This document shows positions 41,937 through 50,081 of a DNA stretch of 64,000 nucleotides, piece by piece. The notes under the pieces are model-generated. The model saw nothing but the letters and a program-made list of their open reading frames with translations, was not told the origin of the DNA and did not search any database. Every line of letters begins with the position of its first letter. The first letter of the stretch is position 1. The DNA lies in assembly GCA_964462525.1 (NCBI GenBank), contig CAYWWY010000003.1, forward strand, positions 1-64,000, in the 5' to 3' direction. This stretch comes from CAYWWY01 sp964462525 (GTDB lineage: Bacteria > Thermotogota > Thermotogae > MWEM01). The position numbers were made by a program, and so were the translations under genes.

Positions 41937-43997
41937 TTATCGTAGAATCTTTTCTGACGTACGGCTGTCCATTTCTTGGTAATGGCTGAATTGAATCACC
42001 TGTGTCGCTCTCCCTTGGCTGAGAGAACGCAAGGTCGTCGCGTATCCGAAAAGCTCAGCCAAAGGCACTTTGGAATGGATGATCCGTGCGTTTCCCCTAC
42101 TATCGAATCCTTCCAAACGGCCCCTACGGGTATTTAGGTCCCCGATGATATCTCCCATATACTCTTCAGGCGTTGTGATCTCTACATTCATGATTGGTTC
42201 CAGAAGATAGGGGTTGGCTTTTTTCATCGCAGATTTGAAGGCCATGGATCCGGCGATTTTGAAGGCGATCTCGCTGCTGTCGACTTCATGATAGGTGCCA
42301 TCGATCAACGTGGCTTTCAGATCCACAACTGGATAGCCCGCCAAAACTCCATCTTGTAACGCTTCTTCAATTCCCATTTTCACCGCAGGAATAAACTCTT
42401 TGGGAATCACGCCACCGATAATCGCATTCACGAACTCAAAACCCGTTCCTTGGGGGAGCGGTTCGAGTCGAATCTTAACGTGCCCATATTGCCCTTTGCC
42501 CCCACTTTGGCGAATGTATTTTCCTTCTTGAACAACCAAATCATGAATGGACTCCCGATAGGAGACATGCGGTTGCCCAACCCGGACATTCGCGGCAAAC
42601 TCCCTGCGAAGTCGATCAACGATGATCTCGAGGTGCAATTCTCCCATTCCGCTAAGAATGGTTTGCCCGGTCTCTTCATCCACCCAGGTTCGCAGAGTGG
42701 GATCTTCTTCGGTAAGCGATGCCAATCCTTTCCCGAGTCGGTCCTGATCGTTTTTCGTTTCTGGTTCGATCGCGATCTGGATCACCGGTTCCGGAAAATC
42801 GATTTTTTCAAGTAAGACAGGCTTCGATTCATTGGCAATGGTATCACCGGTTGTGGTAAACTTCAGCCCAATCGCGGCAACAATATCTCCTGCTCGAACC
42901 TGATCTACATCTTCTCTTTTGTCCGCGTGCATATAAATTAATCGGCTCACTCGCTCTTTGCGATTTTTATTAACATTAAGCACATAGGAACCTTTGTTGA
43001 GCCGGCCGGAATAGACCCGAAAATACGTCAGACGACCAACAAAGGGATCGGCGATAATCTTGAAGGTCAAAGCGGTAAAGGGACCGGTTTCATCTGGATC
43101 CAAAAAGACAAGCTCGTCATCCTGTATGCCTTCCACAGGGGGTAGATCCATAGGAGACGGAAGGTAATCACAAACAGCGTCAATGACTGGTTGCATCCCT
43201 TTGTTTCGATACGCCGATCCACAAAGGACCGGAACGTAATCATACGCAATCGTCGCTTTTCGGACCGCGGCTTTCAGCAGTTCAATGGGAACCGGTTCTC
43301 CCTCCAGGTAATAATTCATAATCGATTCATCATAAGAGGAAAGTTTGGCTAGCAGATCTTCATGCATCTCTTGGGCTTTGTCAACCAGGGCTTCCGGAAT
43401 GGCCTCAGAATGAGATATGGTCCCATCTTCGTTGTCCCAATAGATGGCCTGCAACGTAAGTAGATCCACCACCCCACGGAAGTGTTCTTCCGCCCCGATG
43501 GGAATCTGGAGGGGTAAGGGATGAGCGCCCAATTTTTTCCGTATGCTTTCCACCGACATATCAAAATCGGCTCCGATTTTGTCCATCTTGTTCAAAAATG
43601 CGATTCGAGGAACCCCATATCGATCGGCCTGTCTCCAGACGGTTTCTGATTGAGGTTCTACACCTGAACAAACGTCAAAAACAGCTACGGCGCCATCCAA
43701 AACCCGCAAAGAACGTTCCACTTCGATTGTAAAGTCCACGTGACCGGGTGTATCGATAATATTGATCCGGAAATCTTTCCAAAAACACGTTGTCGCAGCC
43801 GACGTTATGGTAATGCCCCGTTCCTTTTCTTGCTCCATCCAATCCATCGTCGCTGTTCCATCATCCACGCTACCCATTTTGTGCTTTCGGCCCGTATAGA
43901 ACAAGAACCGCTCTGTTGTCGTGGTTTTTCCTGCATCGATATGGGCCATAATTCCTATGTTGCGAATCATCCGCAACGGTAATCCTTGAAAACTCAC
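41937..43997 (-). CDS. fusA: Elongation factor G
   Basis: 686 residues, five-domain translocase. MAHIDAGKTTTTERFLFYTG (G1), DTPGHVDFTIEVERSLRVLD (G3), FLNKMDKIGADF (G4), and in domain IV GKYIRQSGGKGQYGHVKIR. The start is a GTG with AAGGTGG upstream. It drives ribosome translocation and, with RRF, recycling. Confidence 0.98.
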   Translation of the reverse strand: MSFQGLPLRMIRNIGIMAHIDAGKTTTTERFLFYTGRKHKMGSVDDGTATMDWMEQEKERGITITSAATTCFWKDFRINIIDTPGHVDFTIEVERSLRVLDGAVAVFDVCSGVEPQSETVWRQADRYGVPRIAFLNKMDKIGADFDMSVESIRKKLGAHPLPLQIPIGAEEHFRGVVDLLTLQAIYWDNEDGTISHSEAIPEALVDKAQEMHEDLLAKLSSYDESIMNYYLEGEPVPIELLKAAVRKATIAYDYVPVLCGSAYRNKGMQPVIDAVCDYLPSPMDLPPVEGIQDDELVFLDPDETGPFTALTFKIIADPFVGRLTYFRVYSGRLNKGSYVLNVNKNRKERVSRLIYMHADKREDVDQVRAGDIVAAIGLKFTTTGDTIANESKPVLLEKIDFPEPVIQIAIEPETKNDQDRLGKGLASLTEEDPTLRTWVDEETGQTILSGMGELHLEIIVDRLRREFAANVRVGQPHVSYRESIHDLVVQEGKYIRQSGGKGQYGHVKIRLEPLPQGTGFEFVNAIIGGVIPKEFIPAVKMGIEEALQDGVLAGYPVVDLKATLIDGTYHEVDSSEIAFKIAGSMAFKSAMKKANPYLLEPIMNVEITTPEEYMGDIIGDLNTRRGRLEGFDSRGNARIIHSKVPLAELFGYATTLRSLSQGRATQVIQFSHYQEMDSRTSEKILR

Positions 43998-44030
43998 AAT
44001 TCCACCTTCTGATTTATTAAGCGTTGTTCC

Positions 44031-44498
44031 TCACCATCGGAAATGGGCAAATGCCCGGTTGGCTTCGGCCATTCTATGGGTATCTTCTCTTCTTTTCACT
44101 GCTGTGCCGGTTCCTTCGAAGGCCGACAGCAACTCCTCTGCTAGTCGAATCTTCATGGGCCTTCCCTTTTTTCCGCGAGAAGCAGTTACCAACCATCGCA
44201 AACCCAGAGAGGTCTTCCGCGGCTCGTTGACTTCAACAGGCACTTGGTAGGTCGCCCCGCCCACTCGTCTGGGTTTCACTTCGACGATGGGTTTGATGTT
44301 GTCCAACGCTTTCTTGAATACCTCCAAAGGATCTTTTCCCGACTTTTCCCGAATCATCTCGAAAGCGCCGTATACCACTTTCTGGGCAATCGATTTTTTG
44401 CCATCGTACATGACTGTATTGACCAACTTCGTTACCAATAGGTCATTGTACATCGGATCCGGGTCGATTTTTCGAACTTCTGCTCTTCTTCGTCTCAT
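44031..44498 (-). CDS. rpsG: Ribosomal protein S7
   Basis: 155 residues. MRRRRAEVRKIDPDPMYNDL, VEVKPRRVGGATYQVPVEV and the C-terminal KRREDTHRMAEANRAFAHF are typical. S7 nucleates the head of the small subunit. It follows rpsL by 15 bases. Confidence 0.98.
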   Translation of the reverse strand: MRRRRAEVRKIDPDPMYNDLLVTKLVNTVMYDGKKSIAQKVVYGAFEMIREKSGKDPLEVFKKALDNIKPIVEVKPRRVGGATYQVPVEVNEPRKTSLGLRWLVTASRGKKGRPMKIRLAEELLSAFEGTGTAVKRREDTHRMAEANRAFAHFRW

Positions 44499-44513
44499 TC
44501 TTTGTCCTCCACC

Positions 44514-44888
44514 TTATTTCTTCGGTCGTTTCGCGCCATATTTCGATCGGGCTTGAGCTCGCTTTTCAACACCTGAAGAATCGAATGTACCTCGAACAAT
44601 TCGATACCGCACTCCAGGAAGATCCTTGATCCTTCCACCACGGATCAAGACTACCGAGTGTTCTTGGAGATTGTGTCCTTCTCCGGGTATGTATGCTGTC
44701 ACTTCTATGCTGTTGGAGAGTCGCACTCGGGCAATCTTCCGTATTGCGGAATTGGGCTTCTTTGGCGTCATTGTCGTTACGCGTACACATACCCCCCGCT
44801 TTTGGGGATTTCCCTGCAATGCGGGCGCTTTTGATTTGAACTCCAGTTTCTTTCTTCCCTTTTTCACCAGTTGGTTGATCGTTGGCAT
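44514..44888 (-). CDS. rpsL: Ribosomal protein S12
   Basis: 124 residues from the ATG at 44888; a longer frame runs upstream through the promoter region and is rejected. MPTINQLVKKGRKKLEFKSK, VCVRVTTMTPKKPNSAIRKI and LIRGGRIKDLPGVRYR are conserved, with the lysines whose change gives streptomycin resistance in other bacteria unchanged. First gene of the 35-gene ribosomal operon. GGAAGGGA lies upstream. Confidence 0.97.
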   Translation of the reverse strand: MPTINQLVKKGRKKLEFKSKAPALQGNPQKRGVCVRVTTMTPKKPNSAIRKIARVRLSNSIEVTAYIPGEGHNLQEHSVVLIRGGRIKDLPGVRYRIVRGTFDSSGVEKRAQARSKYGAKRPKK

Positions 44889-44964
44889 TCGGTTGTCCCT
44901 TCCTCCCTTCTTTTCTTCACTTCGACCGCACCCATTCTTTGGGTTGCGAAAAAAGACCACGCGT

Positions 44965-44994
44965 ATTCTACAACCAAAGCGGGTGCTTTGTCAA
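44965..44994 (-). promoter_or_regulatory. Promoter of the ribosomal protein operon
   Basis: TTGACA (44989-44994) and TAGAAT (44965-44970) on the minus strand, 18 bases apart, giving a leader of about 70 bases before rpsL. The -35 box lies in the loop of the hairpin at 44979-45004. Confidence 0.8.
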
Positions 44995-45004
44995 CAGCAC
45001 CCGC
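44979..45004 (-). terminator. Hairpin ending the NuoEF operon
   Basis: Nine-base-pair inverted repeat GCGGGTGCT / AGCACCCGC with an eight-base loop, followed on the minus strand by TTTGGTTGT. It starts about 30 bases beyond the stop of the last NuoF gene. The T-tract is short, so termination may be partial. Confidence 0.6.
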
Positions 45005-45036
45005 GATATTGTACAAACCGTTACATAAATTCCATC

Positions 45037-46665
45037 TTATGTTAGCACTTTTTTGGGATTGATTCGTTCCATAACGCACTTTCCGACGGGGCAGGGCTCT
45101 TTCTTCCCATGACGCAAAAACTCTTCACGGAACTTTTCCAGAATGGTCTGCAACGGGATAGGCGCGGCTTGTCCCAATCCGCAAAAAGAGCTTTGCTCCA
45201 TAGTTCGCGCAATCTGATCGAGCATCTCCACATCGGACTCGACTCCCTGTCCCTTGGAGAGTCTTTTGAGAATTTCAACAGCCATAGCGGTTCCTTCTCG
45301 ACAAGGTGTACATTTGCCACAGGATTCGTGGGCGAAAAAATGCATAACGGTCAATGCAATGTCAACCGCGCAATTTTCTTCATCCAAGGCAAGAACAACC
45401 CCCGAACCCAGTGTAGCTCCTTCTTTCCAAGAGTCAAAATCCAACGGAATGTCCAGGTTTTGCGCGTCCACAAAGCTGCCGGCTGTTCCACCGGTTTGAA
45501 CCATCTTGAGTTTTTTGCCGCTGGGCACCCCACCACCGTACCGATAGACCAATTCATGAAGGGTCGTACCCATGGGCACTTCGACAAGACCTCGATTGGC
45601 TATATTACCGACCAGAGTAAAGACTTTGGTGCCTGCGGAGTTTTCAGTACCGATCTTGGAAAAGGCTTTTTCCCCATTCAGCAGGATCCATGGAACATTG
45701 GCGAAGGTTTCCACATTGTTAACAACCGTCGGCTTTTGATAGAGTCCTTCCACCGGGGGATAAGGCGGTTTTAACCGGGGTCTACCGGGTTTTCCTTCGA
45801 TCGATTCGATCAACGCAGTTTCTTCTCCACAAATATAAGCCCCCGCGCCCAACCGAACACTCAAATCAAAGGTGAAATCGGCGCCCATGATCTGCTTGCC
45901 CAAAAACCCATATTCATAAGCATCCTGGATCGCTTTTTGGATATTGTCGATGGATCCATAGTACTCTCCACGGATATAGATATACCCTTTTGACGCGCCA
46001 ACTGCGTAAGCGCAGATGGCCATAGCTTCAATCACGCTGTGCGGATCGCCTTCCATGATCAACCGATCTTTGAAGGTTCCCGGCTCCCCCTCATCGGCAT
46101 TGCAGAGGACATACTTGGGACTCCCATCGGCCTTGGCTGTAAACTCCCACTTCAAACCGGTTGGGAACCCAGCGCCCCCTCGACCGCGAAGCCCGCTTTC
46201 TTTGATCATATGAATTACTTGTTGACCATCCATTTCGGTGAGCGCCTTACCCAAAGCCATGTATCCATCGCGGGCAATATACTCATTAATTTCTTTGGGA
46301 TCGATCAAACCCACATTCCTCAGGACAATACGCATCTCTTCACTGATCTTCCGCGGTTTCCCCGATAGGGACTGAACAACCTTGTCATCGATCATCAGCG
46401 AGCTGACGATTCTTCCCTTCAAGAGGTGTTCGGTTACGATGGTCTCTACATCTTCCTTGCTGCGCACTTCATAATAGATGTTGTCGGGATAGATCGCAAC
46501 AATCACCCCATCGCGATATACCCCAAAACTACCCGTTTCCAGAACCTCAATCATTTCCCTGAGCCCGTATTGTTCCAGCAACGACTCTGCGTATTTGGTA
46601 TAGAATTTCGACCCTTTCAACACACTGGTCGAATCGACAGAGACCAATAAAGTCTGAACCTTCAC
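45037..46665 (-). CDS. NuoF/HydB-like NAD(H)-binding flavoprotein with altered N-terminal domain
   Basis: 542 residues, GTG start overlapping the preceding stop (GTGA). The FMN/NAD(H) core is intact: SGLRGRGGAGFPTGLKWEF, CNADEGEPGTFKDR and GAGAYICGEETALIESIEGK. The 4Fe-4S site is also intact: HESCGKCTPCREGT and FCGLGQ. The N-terminal thioredoxin-like ferredoxin domain (about 1-90) keeps its pattern but not its ligands: the two expected Cys pairs read VDSTSV and GSFGVY. The C-terminal two-cluster ferredoxin of HydB is missing; only a short tail with PCPVGKC remains. It would receive or give electrons through NADH but cannot hold the N-terminal 2Fe-2S cluster. Likely partner: the NuoE protein encoded just upstream. 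Confidence 0.9.
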   Translation of the reverse strand: MKVQTLLVSVDSTSVLKGSKFYTKYAESLLEQYGLREMIEVLETGSFGVYRDGVIVAIYPDNIYYEVRSKEDVETIVTEHLLKGRIVSSLMIDDKVVQSLSGKPRKISEEMRIVLRNVGLIDPKEINEYIARDGYMALGKALTEMDGQQVIHMIKESGLRGRGGAGFPTGLKWEFTAKADGSPKYVLCNADEGEPGTFKDRLIMEGDPHSVIEAMAICAYAVGASKGYIYIRGEYYGSIDNIQKAIQDAYEYGFLGKQIMGADFTFDLSVRLGAGAYICGEETALIESIEGKPGRPRLKPPYPPVEGLYQKPTVVNNVETFANVPWILLNGEKAFSKIGTENSAGTKVFTLVGNIANRGLVEVPMGTTLHELVYRYGGGVPSGKKLKMVQTGGTAGSFVDAQNLDIPLDFDSWKEGATLGSGVVLALDEENCAVDIALTVMHFFAHESCGKCTPCREGTAMAVEILKRLSKGQGVESDVEMLDQIARTMEQSSFCGLGQAAPIPLQTILEKFREEFLRHGKKEPCPVGKCVMERINPKKVLT

Positions 46666-47162
46666 GAAGATGCACCTCCCTTGCGGAGGGTTTCAATGAG
46701 CGCTTTGGTCTTCTCTACAGTCAGATTGCCATGAAATGTGTCATTAATCATCAAAACGGGACTGACTCCACACAAACCAAGACATCCTGTCGTTTCCAGG
46801 GTAAACATCTGATCCGGTGTCGTTTCTCCAATATCGATCTTCAATTCGGCCTTCAAAAAGTCAACAATCTCTTTCCCGCCGGTGACATGACAGGGAAGAC
46901 TGTCGCAAAACCGGATCAAATATTTGCCTCTGGGTTTGGTTGAAAACATTGTATAAAAGGTTAAGACCTCGTATACCCTTGATTTTGGCAAAGACAATAT
47001 CTCTGCAACCTTTTCGGCAGCTTCGGGAGGGATAAAATTATGAAAATGATCCTGAAGCTTATGCAAACAGTTGATGAGAATATCTCCTTCTTCAAGACTT
47101 TGATTATGAATGGTATTCTGAACGATTTCTTCTACCTTTTGCAGTTCTTGATCTGCAACCAC
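46662..47162 (-). CDS. NuoE/HydC-like 2Fe-2S subunit (second copy)
   Basis: 166 residues from the GTG at 47162, eight bases after AAGGGGGG; a TTG at 47216 in an overlap with the previous gene is the alternative. An N-terminal helical region (LHKLQDHFHNFIPPEAAEKV) is followed by the thioredoxin-like domain with cluster ligands in FCDSLPC and CLGLC. It should pass electrons between the NAD(H) site of a NuoF partner and other centres. Its position just before the altered NuoF gene suggests these two form a pair. Confidence 0.88.
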   Translation of the reverse strand: MVADQELQKVEEIVQNTIHNQSLEEGDILINCLHKLQDHFHNFIPPEAAEKVAEILSLPKSRVYEVLTFYTMFSTKPRGKYLIRFCDSLPCHVTGGKEIVDFLKAELKIDIGETTPDQMFTLETTGCLGLCGVSPVLMINDTFHGNLTVEKTKALIETLRKGGASS

Positions 47163-47212
47163 TGGGTTCACCCCCCTTGATTGATGGTTCTCGCGAAAAT
47201 CCAATTCATGGT

Positions 47213-49015
47213 TCAAGGCGATTCTTTAACAATCGCATCAAACCGACATACTTCGATACAACTGCCGCATCGGGTACAGATCTCTGGATCGATCTCATGC
47301 ACCTTCTTTGGAGCCCCTTCGATCGCGTCAACCGGACATACACGCGCGCAAGCTGTACATCCGACACATTTTTCCCCGATGACCACATATCGAATCAAGG
47401 GGCGGCATACTTTGGCCACGCATTCGTGTCGATCAATATGGGCCTCATATTCATGCCGGAAATACCGGATCGTGGAAAGAACCGGTTGTGGCGCTGATTG
47501 TCCCAATCCGCACAGAGAGGTTTCCATAATAAACCGGCACAATTCTTCCAACTTTTCAATATCCCCCGGTTGCCCTTCCCCGTTGGTAATCTTATCCAGC
47601 ATTTGGTACAGGATCTTCGTACCTTCCCGACAGGGCGTGCACTTGCCACACGATTCATCCACAGTGAATTCAAGGAAATACTTGGCAATATCCACCATAC
47701 AGGTGTCCTCATCCATAAAGACAAGTCCACCGGATCCCATCATCGCTCCGATTTTTTTAAGGGATTCATAGTCGATGGGCGTATCCAACATATGGTTCGG
47801 AATGCATCCCCCGCTCGGTCCGCCGGCCTGAACGGCTTTGAACTCCTTGTTATTCGGAATGCCGCCTCCGACTTCAAAGACAAGATCCCGAAGCGATATG
47901 CCCATGGGAACTTCAACTAGACCTGTGTTTTTGATTTTGCCTGCCAAAGCAAAGACTTTGGTTCCTTTAGAGGTCTCGGTCCCGTATTGGGCAAACCAAT
48001 CCGCTCCGTTTCGAATAATGGAAGGAATGTTGGCATATGTTTCGACATTGTTGTTTAAAGAAGGACTCATCCATAAGCCCGCTTGCGAAGGAAATGGAGG
48101 TTTAACCCGTGGATGGCCTCTCTTGCCTTCGATCGACTCGATCAACGCGGTTTCCTCTCCACACACAAAGGCTCCGGCGCCAATTCGAATCTCAATGTCA
48201 AAGGAAAAGCCAGTTCCCATGATGTCTTCACCCAAAAGACCGTAACTTTTCGCCTGACGGATCCCTTCTCTCAACCGTTCAATGGCAAGCGGGTATTCTG
48301 CGCGGACATACACAAACCCTTTGTTCGATCCGATCGCATACCCGGCAATCGTCACGGCTTCGATGATGGTATGAGGATCCCCTTCCAAAATGGATCGATC
48401 CATGAAAGCGCCTGGGTCTCCTTCATCCGCGTTGCAAATCACATACTTTTTGTCTCCCACTTCTTTCCGGGTCAGTTCCCACTTCAAACCGGTAGGAAAG
48501 CCGGCCCCGCCTCGCCCTCGTAAGCCGCTTTTTTTGAGCGTATCGATGACTTCATCCGGCTTCATTTCCTGAAGAACCTTTTGAAGCGCAAAGTACCCAT
48601 CATGAGCAATGTATTCATCGATGCTCAACGGATTGATTACACCCATATTTTTGGTGGCGATTTTGATTTGACGGGTGTAAAAGGGATGATGATCCATCGG
48701 TGACAAGATCTTCCCTTCCGATTTTGGCGCTTCCAGAAGAAGATCTTCAATCACTCTTCCTTTTAAGATATGTTCTTTCACCACCCGTTCCATATCTTCT
48801 ACACGGAGTTTTTTATAAAATACCCCTTCGGGATAAATCATCATCAATGGACCTGCATCACACATCCCCATGCAACCCGTTTCAACGATCTTAACAACCT
48901 TCTCCAGAGAATAATGGCTGATATGCTTTTTCAAAGCGCTCAGACAACTCTCTTCTCCAGAGGAGATACAAGCGCCACCAGCGCAAATCAAAATGGTGTT
49001 GGTCTCTATTGCCAC
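47213..49015 (-). CDS. HydB/NuoF-like flavoprotein with three Fe-S regions
   Basis: 600 residues from the GTG at 49015, preceded by GAGGTGG six bases upstream; a GTG at 49024 is possible. The N-terminal 2Fe-2S domain is complete (LICAGGACIS and ETGCMGMC). The FMN/NAD(H) core is at about 150-420 (GLRGRGGAGFPTGLKWEL, CNADEGDPGAFMDR, GAGAFVCGEETALIESIEG). The 4Fe-4S site DESCGKCTPCREGT with LCGLGQ follows. The C-terminus is a two-cluster ferredoxin (CVGCTACARVCP and CTRCGSCIEVC). This is the layout of HydB from electron-bifurcating hydrogenases and related NADH-ferredoxin enzymes. No HydA is nearby. Confidence 0.92.
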   Translation of the reverse strand: MAIETNTILICAGGACISSGEESCLSALKKHISHYSLEKVVKIVETGCMGMCDAGPLMMIYPEGVFYKKLRVEDMERVVKEHILKGRVIEDLLLEAPKSEGKILSPMDHHPFYTRQIKIATKNMGVINPLSIDEYIAHDGYFALQKVLQEMKPDEVIDTLKKSGLRGRGGAGFPTGLKWELTRKEVGDKKYVICNADEGDPGAFMDRSILEGDPHTIIEAVTIAGYAIGSNKGFVYVRAEYPLAIERLREGIRQAKSYGLLGEDIMGTGFSFDIEIRIGAGAFVCGEETALIESIEGKRGHPRVKPPFPSQAGLWMSPSLNNNVETYANIPSIIRNGADWFAQYGTETSKGTKVFALAGKIKNTGLVEVPMGISLRDLVFEVGGGIPNNKEFKAVQAGGPSGGCIPNHMLDTPIDYESLKKIGAMMGSGGLVFMDEDTCMVDIAKYFLEFTVDESCGKCTPCREGTKILYQMLDKITNGEGQPGDIEKLEELCRFIMETSLCGLGQSAPQPVLSTIRYFRHEYEAHIDRHECVAKVCRPLIRYVVIGEKCVGCTACARVCPVDAIEGAPKKVHEIDPEICTRCGSCIEVCRFDAIVKESP

Positions 49016-49043
49016 CGCGTCCACCTCACTCTCATGGGGATTT

Positions 49044-49427
49044 CTACAGCTCGCCTTTCCGGATCATCAGATCACTCACTACTTTTCCTTCAATAATATG
49101 CTGTTCAACAATCCTTCGCACTTGTTGTGGAGTGACATGTCCATAGACGATGGGATCCTGGTTTTCCAAGATCACTTCAATCGTTGGCTCAACATCGCAT
49201 AATCCCATGCACCCTGATTGCACAACTGCGATATCGTTTATATTTTTCTGAGAAAGCTCCGATACAACCGCTTGAAGGGTGTCTTTCGCTCCGGCGGCAA
49301 TCCCACAAGTGCCCATCGCAACGACCACTTTGCCCTTTTTTTGCGTATCTCTCATCTGAAGATCTTTAACAGCCTTTTCCTTGATCTTCATTAATTCTTC
49401 CAAGCTTTTGACTTTCGCCACTGCCAT
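49044..49427 (-). CDS. Thioredoxin-like ferredoxin family protein
   Basis: 127 residues from the ATG at 49427; GTGs at 49430 and 49421 are alternatives. The first 30 residues form a charged helix (KSLEELMKIKEKAVKDLQMR). The domain then reads VVVAMGTCGIAAGAKDT and QSGCMGLCDVEP: three cysteines in the places where 2Fe-2S members of this family have four. Such small proteins often lie in hydrogenase and formate dehydrogenase clusters between HydC and HydB genes, as here, and may be an electron carrier or an assembly partner. The gene overlaps the upstream NuoE stop. Confidence 0.82.
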   Translation of the reverse strand: MAVAKVKSLEELMKIKEKAVKDLQMRDTQKKGKVVVAMGTCGIAAGAKDTLQAVVSELSQKNINDIAVVQSGCMGLCDVEPTIEVILENQDPIVYGHVTPQQVRRIVEQHIIEGKVVSDLMIRKGEL

Positions 49428-49927
49428 CACCCCTTATATTTTTTGAGTATTTTTGGCACTTCACCGGGCGTCACTCGTCCATAAAAGTCCTTTTCTCCAA
49501 TAAGCACGACAGGAGCCATGCTACAAGCTCCGAGACATCGGACACCGATGACACTGAATAACCCGTCTGCGGTCACTTCTTCCAGACCCACCTTCAACTC
49601 TTCTTTGAACCGATCGGTCACTCGATCGGCTCCCTTAACGTAGCATGCGGTCCCCAGACAAATCTTGATTTGGTTTTTCCCCCTGGGTTTCATGGTAAAG
49701 AAGTTATAGAAGGTCACCACACCGAAGACTGCGCTCATTGGAACATCCAATTTCCGGGCAACAAACTCCTGAACTTCAGTCGGCAAATGGCCAAATAGTT
49801 CTTGGGCCTTATGCAGCACCTCGATCAGCACTCCCTTGCGATCCCGTACTTCTTCAATGTATTGGCTGAGCTGTCCGTACAACCGTTCGTGCTCGGCACA
49901 CATACCCTTGTTATCTGTTGCCTGCAC
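49427..49927 (-). CDS. NuoE/HydC-like 2Fe-2S subunit (first copy)
   Basis: 166 residues from the GTG at 49927, six bases after GGGGAGGTG; a GTG at 49936 is the alternative. LIEVLHKAQELFGHLPTEVQ, VFGVVTFYNFFTMKPRGKN and the cluster ligands CLGTAC and CLGAC identify the NuoE/HydC family. First gene of the five-gene operon 45037-49927. With the thioredoxin-like ferredoxin and the HydB-like protein that follow, it forms the standard set of accessory subunits of a bifurcating enzyme. Confidence 0.92.
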   Translation of the reverse strand: MQATDNKGMCAEHERLYGQLSQYIEEVRDRKGVLIEVLHKAQELFGHLPTEVQEFVARKLDVPMSAVFGVVTFYNFFTMKPRGKNQIKICLGTACYVKGADRVTDRFKEELKVGLEEVTADGLFSVIGVRCLGACSMAPVVLIGEKDFYGRVTPGEVPKILKKYKG

Positions 49928-49975
49928 CCAAAACACCTCCCCGGTTCATAGGAAATCGTGGTCAATTTCTCGTAG

Positions 49976-50003
49976 ATTATATCACAAGCCATTCGAAAAA
50001 CAA
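49976..50003 (-). promoter_or_regulatory. Promoter of the NuoEF operon
   Basis: TGA-TATAAT on the minus strand with the hexamer at 49976-49981, and a weak TTGTTT 16 bases upstream (49998-50003). The leader would be about 40 bases. Confidence 0.6.
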
Positions 50004-50081
50004 AAACGAGCCCTCTTGGTTCTTGATCCTGGAGAGATCCGATTGGGACATTCTTATCCCGCTTTGCGTATTGGCAAAATA

